Position numbers and translations under genes: made by a program. A DNA stretch of 64,000 bases from JAWLBY01 sp041687455. Lineage in GTDB: Bacteria > Pseudomonadota > Gammaproteobacteria > Xanthomonadales > Xanthomonadaceae. Location of the stretch: the NCBI GenBank assembly GCA_041687455.1, contig JAWLBY010000001.1, forward strand, positions 317,486 to 381,485. Direction: 5' to 3'. The notes below the pieces were generated by a model. It saw only the letters and a list, made by a program, of their open reading frames with translations, ran no database searches and was not told where the DNA came from. This document shows positions 54,685-63,746 of this stretch, piece by piece; positions within the stretch are counted from its first letter, which is position 1, and the number at the start of each line of letters is the position of its first letter.

Positions 54685-55593
54685 CTAGGCGAGCCGAACG
54701 GTTTCGGCAAGGTGGCCGTAGACCGCCGCCACGCGACGCAAGTGCCGCGATTGCGGGTGTGTCAGAAGCCACAACTCGGTCTCGGCATCGTCGAGTACGG
54801 CACTGATCTTGAGCACGCCAGTCATCCGCTGCGCGAGGAACAGCGGCAGTACGCCGACGCCCAGCCCCGCGGCGATGAGGTGCGCGACGGAAAGGATGCT
54901 GGACACGCGGTACTGAGGCACCACACGCGGGTAGGCCTTACGTCGCCAAAGCACTGACGGGTGTTCGGGCAAGGCGTCGTCGGGCGCGATCCACGGCGGT
55001 GCTGCACGTTCGAGGTTGTCGAGATCACGGATACCACTGGCCGCTGAGGCGTAGAGCGCAACGCGAATCGCACCAAGGCAGCGGCCCACAAGGTGCGCGG
55101 GCGGGCGTTTGGTAGCGCGCACCGCGATGTCCGCATCGCGCCGTGTCAGGCTGGCGAGTTCATTGCCGGTATGGAGGTCGAACTCGAGTAAAGGATGACG
55201 TACGCGCAGTTCCGCCAGCGCTGGAGCGACCAGCCCGTGCAGAACCGTGTCGGTGGAAGTGACGCGCACCGTGCCGGACACCGCGCCCGGATGTTGCCGT
55301 ACGGCCGCGCGCGAGGCTTCCAGGGCCACCTCAACATGCTCTGCCTGTTCCGCGAGATGCAACCCGAGCTCGTTCGGCTCATAGCCCGACCGAGATCGTG
55401 CGAACACCGGCGTGCCCAATCCCCGTTCGATTCGTTGGAGGCTGCGGAAAACGGTGGACGGGTTGAGGTGGAGCAGCTCGCCGGCGGCAGCGAGGGTGCG
55501 TCCGCGGGCCAGCGCCAGCACGACCTCGAGGTCCGCAGGGGTTAGCTCGTATTGCGTAGCCGCAATGCCTGATTGCACGCTCGCTAATTCCAC
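54685..55593 (-). CDS. LysR family transcriptional regulator
   Basis: About 302 residues. N-terminal winged HTH (LTPADLEVVLALARGRTLAAAGELLHLNPSTVFRSLQRIERGLGTPVFARSRSGY) and a LysR substrate-binding domain (SGTVRVTSTDTVLHGLVAPALAELRVRHPLLEFDLHT, AAGLGVGVLPLFLA). The start is uncertain: GTG 55593 or GTG 55578. Upstream codons continue to 55842 but overlap the divergent DoxX gene. It probably regulates the divergent DoxX-GST pair. The ligand is unknown. Confidence 0.9.
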   Translation of the reverse strand: MELASVQSGIAATQYELTPADLEVVLALARGRTLAAAGELLHLNPSTVFRSLQRIERGLGTPVFARSRSGYEPNELGLHLAEQAEHVEVALEASRAAVRQHPGAVSGTVRVTSTDTVLHGLVAPALAELRVRHPLLEFDLHTGNELASLTRRDADIAVRATKRPPAHLVGRCLGAIRVALYASAASGIRDLDNLERAAPPWIAPDDALPEHPSVLWRRKAYPRVVPQYRVSSILSVAHLIAAGLGVGVLPLFLAQRMTGVLKISAVLDDAETELWLLTHPQSRHLRRVAAVYGHLAETVRLA

Positions 55594-55645
55594 TGGCGTT
55601 TGCGCAATCCTAGGCTGTCGGCTCCTTCCACCGCAAGAGGCCGCC

Positions 55646-56065
55646 ATGTCCCTCGCTTCCTCCAATTCGACCGCGTCAGCCGCCACGCTCCTTCGCCTTT
55701 CCCTAGGGTCGATGTACGTCGCCCACGCTTTGCTCAAGCTTCTGGTCTTCAGCTTGCCCGGCACCGCCCAGTTCTTCACCAGCGTGGGGCTGCCGGGTGG
55801 TCTGGCATACCCGGTCTTCGCAGCGGAGCTAATCGGCGGCATCGCACTCCTTCTGGGCGTCTACGCACGCCAGGTTGCGTTCGCCCTCATTCCCGTCCTG
55901 CTGGGCGCCGCGTGGGTGCACCTCCCGAATGGATGGGTCTTCAACGCGCCAGGAGGTGGCTGGGAGTACCCGATCTTTCTGGCGAGCGCATCGCTTGTGC
56001 TCTGGCTTCTGGGTGACGGCCGTTTCGCCGTTCGACGCAGCGCCCGCTTCGCACCAGCGTGGTGA
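55646..56065 (+). CDS. DoxX family membrane protein
   Basis: 139 residues from ATG 55646 (CAAGAGG upstream). Four membrane helices (LRLSLGSMYVAHALLKLLVF, YPVFAAELIGGIALLLGVYA, VAFALIPVLLGAAWVHLP, YPIFLASASLVLWLLG) with the family's GxxxxxHxxxK-like first helix. DoxX proteins are involved in thiol or respiratory redox in some bacteria; the exact role is unknown. Divergent from the LysR gene, 8 bp before the GST gene, so a regulated DoxX-GST unit is likely. Confidence 0.88.
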   Translation: MSLASSNSTASAATLLRLSLGSMYVAHALLKLLVFSLPGTAQFFTSVGLPGGLAYPVFAAELIGGIALLLGVYARQVAFALIPVLLGAAWVHLPNGWVFNAPGGGWEYPIFLASASLVLWLLGDGRFAVRRSARFAPAW

Positions 56066-56073
56066 GGCGGCCC

Positions 56074-56769
56074 GTGAACACGCATATGACCTTGGTGAGC
56101 CACGCACTTTGTCCCTACGTCCAGCGCGCGGCGATCACGCTCCACGAGAAAGGTCTTCACTTCGAGCGTCGTGACGTCGACCTGGCGCGCAAGCCCGACT
56201 GGTTCCTGGCGCTGTCCCCGACCGGCAAGACGCCGCTGCTCCTCGTCGACAGCACGCCGATCTTCGAGTCGTCCGTGATCTGCGAATACCTCGAGGACAT
56301 CCACGAACCGCGGTTGCATCCGCAAGACCCGCTGACTCGCGCGCGCCACCGGGCCTGGATGGAGTTCGCGTCTACGATCTTGGCGGCGATTAGCGCCCTG
56401 TACAGCGCGCCGACCGATGCCGTTCTGTGGGAGAAAGCCAGGGCTCTGCGCCGCCTGCTGGAGCGAGTCGACAGCGACCTCGCCGAGGATCCGTACTTCG
56501 CGGGCGCGGCGTTCTCGATCGTCGACGCAGCGTTCGCACCTGCGTTTCGCTATTTCGACGTGATCGACGTCGCAGGCTTTGCCTTCTTTGAGGGCCTGCC
56601 GAAGCTGGCTCAGTGGCGCCGGGAGCTCGCGGCACGCGCCTCCGTACAACGGGCGGTCGCGCCCGACTACCCCGATCGGCTCCGGGACTTCCTTCTCTCG
56701 CGCGGCACAGCGCTCAGTCGAGCGCTGGCGCAAGGTGACATTGCGCCGCGAGCGGTCGCTGCTGACTAA
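56074..56769 (+). CDS. Glutathione S-transferase family protein
   Basis: About 231 residues. Thioredoxin-fold N-domain with LVSHALCPYVQRAAITLHEKGL (active-site CPY/V motif) and the GSH-binding SPTGKTPLLLVDSTPIFESSVICEYLED (Glu-Ser), then a helical C-domain (YFAGAAFSIVDAAFAPAF). GTG 56074 is chosen because GAGG lies 6 nt upstream; GTG 56062 and ATG 56086 are possible. Glutathione conjugation or glutathione-dependent reduction; substrate unknown. Glutathione synthesis is supported by gshB at 16.7 kb. The following 56770-57126 stretch shows no gene. Confidence 0.9.
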   Translation: MNTHMTLVSHALCPYVQRAAITLHEKGLHFERRDVDLARKPDWFLALSPTGKTPLLLVDSTPIFESSVICEYLEDIHEPRLHPQDPLTRARHRAWMEFASTILAAISALYSAPTDAVLWEKARALRRLLERVDSDLAEDPYFAGAAFSIVDAAFAPAFRYFDVIDVAGFAFFEGLPKLAQWRRELAARASVQRAVAPDYPDRLRDFLLSRGTALSRALAQGDIAPRAVAAD

Positions 56770-57126
56770 CCTCGACGCCTGAGGGCCCTGGAAGCGTAAT
56801 GTCCGCTTTGGGTGTGCGCCGTGATAAGGCGGTGCTTTTGACCGGCGAAAGGCTCTTCGACGGAATTCGAGCGAAGACGGTTTCCCGCGGAATGCGCTTT
56901 CAGGGACAGGTACCGTCGCCGAGTTCGAGCACACCCGCGACTGCGCCGCACCATGATGCCGCGCCGTCCGGACGGGCCGCCACCTCGAAGCGCAAGTCGA
57001 TACCGGACTTGGTGACATGACATCCGGATGCTCGGCGCTGTCGGCAGGTGTCTATCGGAAGCACGCTATGTCCCGTGCCGCGGCCTCGCCGCAGCGCGAT
57101 CAGACCCCACCCCAGAGGATCACATC

Positions 57127-57486
57127 ATGCTCCGCACATTGTTCATCTCACTGCTCTTCGCGAGCACCTTCTCCGCCAACGCAGCCACCCCGGTCACGGA
57201 AAACGGCATCACCCGGATCCACCTGGACCAGTACAACGGCTACTTCGCTGCCCGCGAAACGCTCGCGGGGCTGAAGCCTGGCCGCTATGAGTTCGTGGTC
57301 ACCAACAGGACCGACAAGGTGGTCGGCTTCCAGTTGCAGGATGCCGGCGACCAGCGCCAACTGACGATGTTTCCACTCGACCCGGGCGCCTCGCGAAGCG
57401 AGATCGTTGAGATCGACGCCGACGGCTTTCGCTATCGCTGCCCGATCAACCCGACGCCCTGGTACGACGTGAGCGTGGGCGACTGA
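57127..57486 (+). CDS. Small periplasmic cupredoxin-like protein
   Basis: 119 residues from ATG 57127 (AGAGGAT upstream). Signal peptide 1-20 (LFISLLFASTFSANA), then a short beta-rich domain: LKPGRYEFVVTNRTDKVVGFQLQD, MFPLDPGASRSEIVEID, and FRYRCPINPTPWYDVSVGD at the end. The fold outline (GRYEFVVTN...KVVGFQLQD) and the single Cys near the C-terminus are like the small EfeO-type/cupredoxin domains, but the His ligands of true blue-copper proteins are absent, so metal binding is uncertain. Confidence 0.7.
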   Translation: MLRTLFISLLFASTFSANAATPVTENGITRIHLDQYNGYFAARETLAGLKPGRYEFVVTNRTDKVVGFQLQDAGDQRQLTMFPLDPGASRSEIVEIDADGFRYRCPINPTPWYDVSVGD

Positions 57487-57743
57487 CCGCGTGGACACTG
57501 CACAAAAGTCGATGACCCGTCCATTCACCATCCACACCGCGGACTCCGCCCCCGAGGTGACCCGCGAAACCCTCCGAGGCGCCTGTCACCGAGCCCGTCA
57601 ATAGAGCCATTTCAGGATCGGCGTAATGGAGCCAGTCCGGCGCCTTGCGCAGCATCGTTCCGTCAGCATCGGCCTGACCGCGGAGCGGGTCTCGAACTCC
57701 CACCAACCGCTACCCTCCGCGGCTTTTGCCCGGAGGGCGGCGA

Positions 57744-57944
57744 TTGATAAAGGGCATCGTCGAGGCTGGCGTCAAGTACGTGAAGCGAAACTTCGTGCCG
57801 TTGCGCGAGTTTCGCTATCTGGCCGACGGCAACCGGCAGTTGCACGCATGGGTGCTTGGCGAGGCCGGCACGCGCTGCCACGGCACGACGCGCGAGCAGC
57901 CACTCAAGCACTTCGCCGACAGCGAGAAAGCGCTGCTGCAACCA
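57744..57944 (+). pseudogene. Fragment of an IS21-type transposase IstA
   Basis: The frame reads KGIVEAGVKYVKRNFVPLREF, then DGNRQLHAWVLGEAG, GTTREQPLKHF and EKALL, a run that I recognise from the middle of IstA proteins (for example the KYVKRNFxPLREF block). It covers only about 67 residues of a ~500-residue protein and stops being recognisable after ALLQP. It is unlike the IstA at 62266, so it comes from a different element. Confidence 0.72.
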
Positions 57945-58111
57945 CGCCACCCGCGCGATCGGCAGCTACGGCCGCAAACTGCAGCAGTTCGCCCGCGTCG
58001 ACCCGCAGCCCCGCCCCTCCGGAGATTCCGGACATGCCCGGGCGACATTCGGACATAGGCCCGCCCTCCGGGGCCACTAACCTTGTTCCCACCCGATCCA
58101 GGAGCACTGCA

Positions 58112-58441
58112 GTGTCCGCCATTCGTGTACTCGACGCGGAAACATTCGAACAGTTCACCACCGATGCCGCAGCGATCGTCGTGGTGGATTTCTGGGCGCC
58201 GTGGTGCTCGCCCTGCGCCCGCTTCCTGCCGGTGATGGAAAGCGTCGCTGCGAAGTGGATTCCGGACGTCGCCTTCGGCAAGGTCAACGTGGACGACGCG
58301 CCTGACCTCGCGCGACGCTACCAGATCAGGGGCATACCTACCCTGCTGTTGTTCAAGGGCGGCAAGCTGCACGACACGCACGTAGGCGCACTCACCGGGA
58401 GCGAACTGAGCGACTGGCTCGGCAAGGCGAACGATCGATGA
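58112..58441 (+). CDS. Thioredoxin-family protein
   Basis: 109 residues from GTG 58112 (CAGGAGC upstream). Classic thioredoxin fold: VVVDFWAPWCSPCARFLPVMESVA with active site WCSPC (Gly replaced by Ser), cis-Pro in IRGIPTLLLFKGGK, and KVNVDDAPDLARRYQ. No signal peptide, so cytoplasmic. It lies between the IS fragment and a DoxX gene, in a cluster with a possible metal-binding peptide; a redox role in that cluster is inference. Confidence 0.9.
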   Translation: MSAIRVLDAETFEQFTTDAAAIVVVDFWAPWCSPCARFLPVMESVAAKWIPDVAFGKVNVDDAPDLARRYQIRGIPTLLLFKGGKLHDTHVGALTGSELSDWLGKANDR

Positions 58442-58573
58442 CCCGCGCCGGCCAGCTCGACCGACTGCTCGGCATCTGAGGCTGCGGGCACGCGCCGCCG
58501 ATGGATCGAAACACCTGCCAGGCCAGGGCGACGCCCGCCCGCGCCAACACGTCAGCAAACCAGAGAGAATTCA

Positions 58574-59236
58574 ATGAACACGTTCAAGCACGCATGGCAA
58601 GCCATCACGGTGCGCCTGGAGGGCGTCGGCCAACATCTCGCCCCGCTCTTCCTGCGCATGATCCTCGCCTGGGAGTTCTGGGAGGCAGGACGCGAGAAAC
58701 TCGATGGCGACAACTGGTTCGGCGGAATCCAGGACAAGTTTCCGGTTCCGTTCAACGTCATGCCCGCGGACCTGAGCTGGGGCATGGCGACGTGGTTCGA
58801 ACTGGTCGGCGCCGTGGCGCTGCTGCTCGGCCTCGCCACCCGTTTCTTCGCCTTCTCGCTGATCGTCCTCACGATCGTCGCGACGGCCTCGGTGCACTGG
58901 CCCGCGGAGTGGGCAAGCCTGGGTGAACTGTGGCGAGGCTATGCCATCACCGACCGCGGGCATGGCAACTACAAGCTGCCGCTGTTGTTCTTCGTGATGC
59001 TCGTTCCGCTGTTCCTGCGTGGCGCCGGAAGGTTCAGCATCGATGCGCTGCTTGCGCGCTTCCTGTTGCCCGCGGCCGATCGCCAGCATCGCGCGGACGT
59101 TCTTGCCTGGGGGCTCGCATCGCTTGCGCTCGGCCTGCCGCTGGCGATGCTGTTCCCGCTTCCTGGCATTGCCGCTGGCCTCGTTGGTGCAGCACTGGTG
59201 GTCGCCGGCCGGAAGCTGCCACTGGATCGAGTCTGA
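58574..59236 (+). CDS. DoxX family membrane protein (HvfX-like)
   Basis: 220 residues. Four to six hydrophobic segments (FLRMILAWEFWEAGREKL, WFELVGAVALLLGLATRFFAFSLIVLTIVATASVHWP, LPLLFFVMLVPLFLRGAG, and two C-terminal segments). The WEFWEAGREKLDGDNWF start and the SVHWPAEWASL motif are typical of DoxX proteins that accompany HvfA/BufA-type copper-binding peptides (HvfX). Here an HvfA-like peptide lies 745 bp downstream. AGAGAATTC upstream of the ATG serves as a modest ribosome site. Confidence 0.85.
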   Translation: MNTFKHAWQAITVRLEGVGQHLAPLFLRMILAWEFWEAGREKLDGDNWFGGIQDKFPVPFNVMPADLSWGMATWFELVGAVALLLGLATRFFAFSLIVLTIVATASVHWPAEWASLGELWRGYAITDRGHGNYKLPLLFFVMLVPLFLRGAGRFSIDALLARFLLPAADRQHRADVLAWGLASLALGLPLAMLFPLPGIAAGLVGAALVVAGRKLPLDRV

Positions 59237-59401
59237 CCACGAGCCGCCACGGTAGCTGCAAACCGCCAGCCAGTTGAACGGCTTGTCGCCGCCGCCAATG
59301 GCGCCACACCTGCCACCGTCAACGGCGACGTATGCCGGGATGCGGCCGACCTGCCCGGTCTCCCAGTTCCTGCGACCCGCGCCGCCAGGAGGATCAAGCT
59401 G

Positions 59402-59872
59402 ATGGAAGGTACGCGTTTCCGCGCAGCTCAACTGCTAGCGAGCGTTTCGATCGCCATCTATGCGGTCTCGGTGCCGCTTCTGGAGCTCAACGACAGCCAC
59501 GTGTTCAATCCCGAGTGGCCGCCTCATGCGCGGCTGCACGAAGTGTGGCAACTGATCACCAACAGTTCGATCGGTGCATTCTGTCTGTGGCGGGTTTGGG
59601 CCAGGTCGGATCTGCGGCTTCCGGCAATCCTGGCTGCCTGCGTACTTGGTGGGTTTCTCGTCGCCTGGTTGCTTCAGGGCCACTACGGCGGCGGCATGAC
59701 CCTGGGCAATGGCCATGCCGAAAGGGTCCTGCTCGGTGCCAACCTCGGCCTGGTTGGCGCGACGTCGGCGCTTGGCTGCAGTCTCCTCGCTGCGTGGCTG
59801 GGGAGGGCGGCTGAACCACATCGCCGCTTGATCGAGATGACAGGGGATCGTCGATCTCCGAACTGCCCATGA
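59402..59872 (+). CDS. Four-helix integral membrane protein, unknown function
   Basis: 156 residues from ATG 59402 (CAGGAGG 8 nt upstream, a strong site). Four hydrophobic segments at ~8-28, 50-67, 72-90 and 107-130; the first loop (ELNDSHVFNPEWPPHARLHEVWQL) is acidic and His-containing. I cannot name the family; it looks like a small conserved membrane protein of the DUF6640 kind. It stands between the DoxX and the HvfA-like gene. Confidence 0.75.
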   Translation: MEGTRFRAAQLLASVSIAIYAVSVPLLELNDSHVFNPEWPPHARLHEVWQLITNSSIGAFCLWRVWARSDLRLPAILAACVLGGFLVAWLLQGHYGGGMTLGNGHAERVLLGANLGLVGATSALGCSLLAAWLGRAAEPHRRLIEMTGDRRSPNCP

Positions 59873-59980
59873 AATCAAGCGCCGCTCTTACTGCTCTTGT
59901 TGGCCTCGGGCAACTCCGTTCGGTTGCCTGATCAGGGCCGGAGTCGAGCGACTCCGGTCATCTTCCAATCTGGAGAACAC

Positions 59981-60166
59981 ATGAAACCTTCGAGAATCAA
60001 CCCAATGGCGCTGAGCGCGGCCATCCTTGGCTCGCTGACGCCCTCGGGTTCTGCATCGGCCTCGACGGCCTTCGCGCTGGCGGATCTCGACAGCGACTAT
60101 CAGCAACTGGTCGGAGAAAAGGGCCAGGAAGGCAAGTGTGGTGAAGGCAAGTGCGGCTCGGCGTGA
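59981..60166 (+). CDS. HvfA-like RiPP precursor with two EGKCG motifs
   Basis: 61 residues from ATG 59981 (TGGAGAA upstream). An N-terminal hydrophobic signal-like segment (MALSAAILGSLTPSGSASAS), the block FALADLDSDYQQLV, and a C-terminal core ending in EGKCGEGKCGSA. This layout is that of HvfA/BufA-type precursors, where MNIO (DUF692) enzymes with a DUF2063 partner modify the Cys of EGKCG motifs and the product binds copper. No HvfB or HvfC homologue is in the window; a DoxX (HvfX-like) gene is upstream. Modification, export and copper binding are predictions. 60167-60545 shows no gene. Confidence 0.78.
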   Translation: MKPSRINPMALSAAILGSLTPSGSASASTAFALADLDSDYQQLVGEKGQEGKCGEGKCGSA

Positions 60167-60545
60167 TACGCACAAACGGATCGCGCCGGTCGGCTGGCTT
60201 CCTGCTCGCTGCCGGTGGGACGGTTTGCCACATTCCCTTCCCCGGCCCGCCGCCGCGCACGCCAAGGGCGTCGCCCGGGTGAACCACAACGCGTCGCCCG
60301 CAGGCATTTCGCTGCTTCGGGCAGTCGAGCCGGATGATCGGACATGACGTCTTAAGCGTCGAAGGCTTAGCGTGAATCCGGCATCGATGCCTGATTGTCC
60401 GGAAAGAGCCTTCGCTGGCTCGTCACTCGGTCGCCGCATGGCACACTCGGCTTCGGCGCGATGCGTCCGGGCCGCGCTGCCAGGCAAGCCGGCGGACGCG
60501 TCACGCCGGAACAGTTCGACGTCCTGTCGCGTGCGGAGCAGCCTC

Positions 60546-61481
60546 GTGGCATCCAGCCCTTCAACCGATCTCCTCTCCCTGATCCTGCGTCGCGTGAGCC
60601 TGAGAGGCCACGTGTATGCCCAACCGACCGTATGCGGTCTGTGGCAGATCAATCCGACAGGCAAGGCGCGGGCGACCTACCATCTGGTGGCGAAGGGAGA
60701 GTGCTGGCTGCACATGCGCGATCTCCCGGAGCCGTTGAGGCTGCAGCAGGGCGACCTGATGTTCTTTCCCAGCGACGCCTGGCACCTGCTCACGGCCAGC
60801 CGCGAGCGGCAGGGCGAGGACACGGTGATGCCGTCGCTCGGTTCCGGCCCCTACACCCAGCTCGTTTGCGGCATGTACTCCGCAGCGGATCGCGAGCTGG
60901 AGCGACTCTTCGGCGGCCTGCCCGTGCTCGTGCTGATCCGCGCCGATGCGGGCGGTTCGAAGCTGACACACCTCGTGCGCCTGCTTTCCGAGGAGGGTGA
61001 GCAGGAAGCCCCCGGCACGTCAGTGGTGCTCGACGGCCTGTCGGATGCGCTGCTGGCGCTCGTCCTACGCTACTGCATCGAGCAATCGATGATCGCATCG
61101 GGCCTGCTCGCCGGCCTTGGCGATCCACGACTGGCGGACGTCATGCTCGCCATCCACAGCCGACCGGGCGTGGCCTGGAGCCTCGAACAGATGGCACAGG
61201 TCTCCGCGCTTTCGCGCAGCACCTTCTCGGAACGCTTCCATCGGACGGTGGGCGTGAGCCCGGGCCAGTATCTCGCCGAGGTCAGAATGACCGAAGCGAT
61301 GGCGATGCTGAAGTCAGGAGATGGCTCGGTAGCGCAGATCGCGGAGCGCCTGGGCTACGCGACCGAAGCTGCATTCCGGCGCGCGTTCCGGCGTGTGGTC
61401 GGACGTACGCCAGGAGAAGCACGTCGCGAGCGTGAAGCCGAACCGGAGTCGAGACGGCCACCGGCTGCGGCCGACGGATGA
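60546..61481 (+). CDS. AraC family transcriptional regulator with cupin sensor
   Basis: 311 residues from GTG 60546 (CGGAG 8 nt upstream). An N-terminal cupin_6-type domain (GLWQINPTGKARATYHLVAKGECWLHMRD, LQQGDLMFFPSDAWHLL) and a C-terminal double HTH: WSLEQMAQVSALSRSTFSERFHRTVGVSPGQYLAEVRMTEAMAMLK and VAQIAERLGYATEAAFRRAFRRVVG. Regulators of this type control small redox or detoxification genes nearby. It follows the HvfA-like gene by 380 bp. An upstream frame to 60372 gives low-complexity sequence and is not used. A GCAGCCGCGGCC-type repeat lies just after it. Confidence 0.9.
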   Translation: MASSPSTDLLSLILRRVSLRGHVYAQPTVCGLWQINPTGKARATYHLVAKGECWLHMRDLPEPLRLQQGDLMFFPSDAWHLLTASRERQGEDTVMPSLGSGPYTQLVCGMYSAADRELERLFGGLPVLVLIRADAGGSKLTHLVRLLSEEGEQEAPGTSVVLDGLSDALLALVLRYCIEQSMIASGLLAGLGDPRLADVMLAIHSRPGVAWSLEQMAQVSALSRSTFSERFHRTVGVSPGQYLAEVRMTEAMAMLKSGDGSVAQIAERLGYATEAAFRRAFRRVVGRTPGEARREREAEPESRRPPAAADG

Positions 61482-61554
61482 GCACCGCAGCCGCAGCCGC
61501 GGCCGCAGCCGCGGCCGCAACTCCATCAGCTTCACGTGGCTTGGGTCACGCAAC

Positions 61555-61899
61555 ATGCGCACCACGCAAGCAGTACTGCTGGTCCTCGACATGAGCGGCT
61601 ATACCCGCTTCATCAGCCAGCGGGTGGTCAGTCTCGCGCACGCCGAGTCGATCATCGGCGAACTGATGGAAGCCATCATCGACAGTGCCGAGCACCCGAT
61701 CCGGGTTAACAAACTGGAGGGGATGCGGCGCTGCTGTTTGCGGAGGTTTCCGACGACACGGCAGCGACCGCGCAGCTCGTGTTCGCGCAGGTATCGAGAT
61801 TTTTCCGGGTGTTCCGCGAACGGCTTCTCGGCATCCGCGAGGCCCGCAGGCATTGCGGACGCGATGCCTGCGCCAATGTCTGCGTATTACGGTCCATCG
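61555..61899 (+). pseudogene. DUF2652 family protein, frameshifted and cut by IS21
   Basis: ATG 61555: LLVLDMSGYTRFISQRVVSLAHAESIIGELMEAIIDSAEHPIRVNKLEG matches the N-terminus of DUF2652 proteins. At about 61722 the run GGGG lacks one G: the expected KLEGDAALLFAEVSDD only appears in the next frame, which then runs on with CGRDACANVCVL (the Cys motif of the family) until TGACCG of the IS21 at 61900. The remaining C-terminal half is absent. The frameshift may be real or a sequencing error; the IS insertion is independent of it. Confidence 0.75.
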
Positions 61900-62200
61900 T
61901 GACCGCCCATTTCGGCAACCCGTGACCGGTCGTTTCGGTAAGGCGTGACCGCCTGTTTCGGTCGATCGTGACCGATTTTTTGCCCGGTTCCGAAATGACC
62001 GGTCGCGATCGGGCCACGCCACGAAAGGAGGCACTGAGCAGTCCGCGTAACGCGGCCTGCGTATTCCGACCCAAGCCGGCCACTGATTCCGACGCAAGTC
62101 GGCCACCCATTCCGATCGATGTCGGCCACCGATTCCGAGCCATGTCGGCCGGGATTCCGGGCAAGCCGGCCACCGTTCCGACGGATGCCGGCCACCCCGG
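61900..62200 (+). repeat. Two sets of 23-bp tandem repeats at the IS21 left end
   Basis: Set 1: four units at 61900, 61923, 61946 and 61969, exact 23-bp spacing, pattern TGACCG-N4-TTTCGG. Set 2: about six units from 62063 (at 62063, 62086, 62109, 62132, 62154 and ~62175), pattern ATTCCGA-N6-GTCGGCCACC. Such multiple terminal repeats are a hallmark of IS21 ends. Confidence 0.9.
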
Positions 62201-63746
62201 CGTGAGGACCTGACGCGGGACCCCGATTCCGGCACCTTCCCAACCTTTTGCCAGGCAGGGAAGCGATGCCGCAACCGAGAGTGTCCATGCGCAAGATCCG
62301 AGAAATCCTGCGGTTGCAGGCGGCCGGCCTGTCGTCCCGACAGATCGCCGCAAGCGTCGTGGTGGCCCGCAGCACCGTCGCCGAGTGCCTTCGGCGTGCC
62401 GCGGCGGCGGGCGTCTCCTGGCCGCTGCCGGCCGACGTCGATGAGGCGTCGCTCGAGCAGCGCCTGTATCCGCCGACGCCGGCGGTCGAGGCGCGACCGA
62501 CCTGCGACTGGGCCGCGGTCCAGCGCGAGCTGCGCGGCCGCGGTGTCACGCTGGCGCTGCTGTGGGAGGAGTACAAGTCCCGCCATCCCGACGGCTACCA
62601 GTACAGCCGCTTCTGCGATCTGTACCGGGCCTGGCTCGGCCGAGTCGATGTGGTCATGCGGCAGGAGCACCGCGCCGGCGAGCGGCTGTTCGTCGACTAC
62701 GCCGGCCACACCGTGCCGGTGCTCGATCGCCAGACCGGTGAGCTGCGGCCGGCGCAGATCTTCGTCGCCGTGCTCGGCGCATCGAGCTACACCTATGCCG
62801 AGGCGACCTGGTCGCAGGCGCTGTCGGACTGGCTCGCCTCGCACAGCCGGGCGCTCGCGTTCTTTGGCGGCTGCCCGCAGATCGTCGTCCCGGACAACCT
62901 GAAGAGCGCGGTGTCGCGCCCACACCGCTACGAGCCCGAGCTCAACCCCGCCTACCAGCAGTGGGCCGACCACTACGGTGTCGCCGTGCTGCCGGCCCGG
63001 GTCCGCAAGCCGCGTGACAAGGCCAAGGCCGAGGCCGGTGTGCTGCTGGTCGAGCGCTGGATCCTGGCCCGGCTGCGCATGCAGACGTTTCACTCGCTCG
63101 ACGCGCTGAACCGCGAGATCGCGCGGCTGCTGCAGGCGCTCAATGCCCGGCCGTTCCGCAAGCTGCCGGGCAGCCGCGCCAGCGTGTTCGCCGAGGTCGA
63201 CCGCCCGGCGCTGCGGCCGCTCCCCGTGCAGGCGTTTGAACATGCCGAATGGCGTCGCGTCCGCGTCAACATCGACTACCACGTCGAATTCGATCGCCAC
63301 TACTACTCGGTGCCGTACACGCTGGCACGCCAGACCGTCGAGCTGCGCGTCACCGCCAGCACCGTCGAGATCCTGCACCAGGGGCAACGCATCGCCAGCC
63401 ACGTCCGCTCGCCGATGCCGCGCGCCCACACGACGGTCGCCGACCACATGCCCTCGCATCACCGCCACCAGGCGGAGTGGACGCCCGAGCGCCTGATCGG
63501 CTGGGCCGCGACGCTCGGCGCATCCACCGCGACAGCGGTCGATCAGCTGATTCGCCAGCGACGCCATCCGGAACAAGGCTTTCGCGCCGCACTCGGCCTG
63601 CTGCGGCTGGCGCGGACCTACGGCACATCTCGCCTCGAGGCCGCCTGCGCACGCGCCGTTGCGCTCGGCGCCTGTCGCTACCGCAGCATCGAAACGATGC
63701 TCAAGAACGGCCTCGACCAGCAACCGCTGCCGGCGGCCACACCATC
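61900..63746 (+). mobile_element. IS21 family element, left end and istA, interrupted by IS66
   Basis: The left boundary is placed at 61900, where the DUF2652 reading frame ends and tandem TGACCG repeats begin. It has two sets of 23-bp transposase-binding repeats and istA. It ends in the window because IS66 starts at 63747, before istB. The right end and target duplication are outside. Confidence 0.75.

Noticed and set aside
56770..57126. Possible gene between GST and the cupredoxin-like protein
   Set aside because: Only short, compositionally ordinary frames; no ribosome site or motif.
59237..59400. Minus-strand frame reading through 59237-59431
   Set aside because: Some Gly/Trp-rich stretches look protein-like, but there is no start signal or family match, and it overlaps the DoxX gene.
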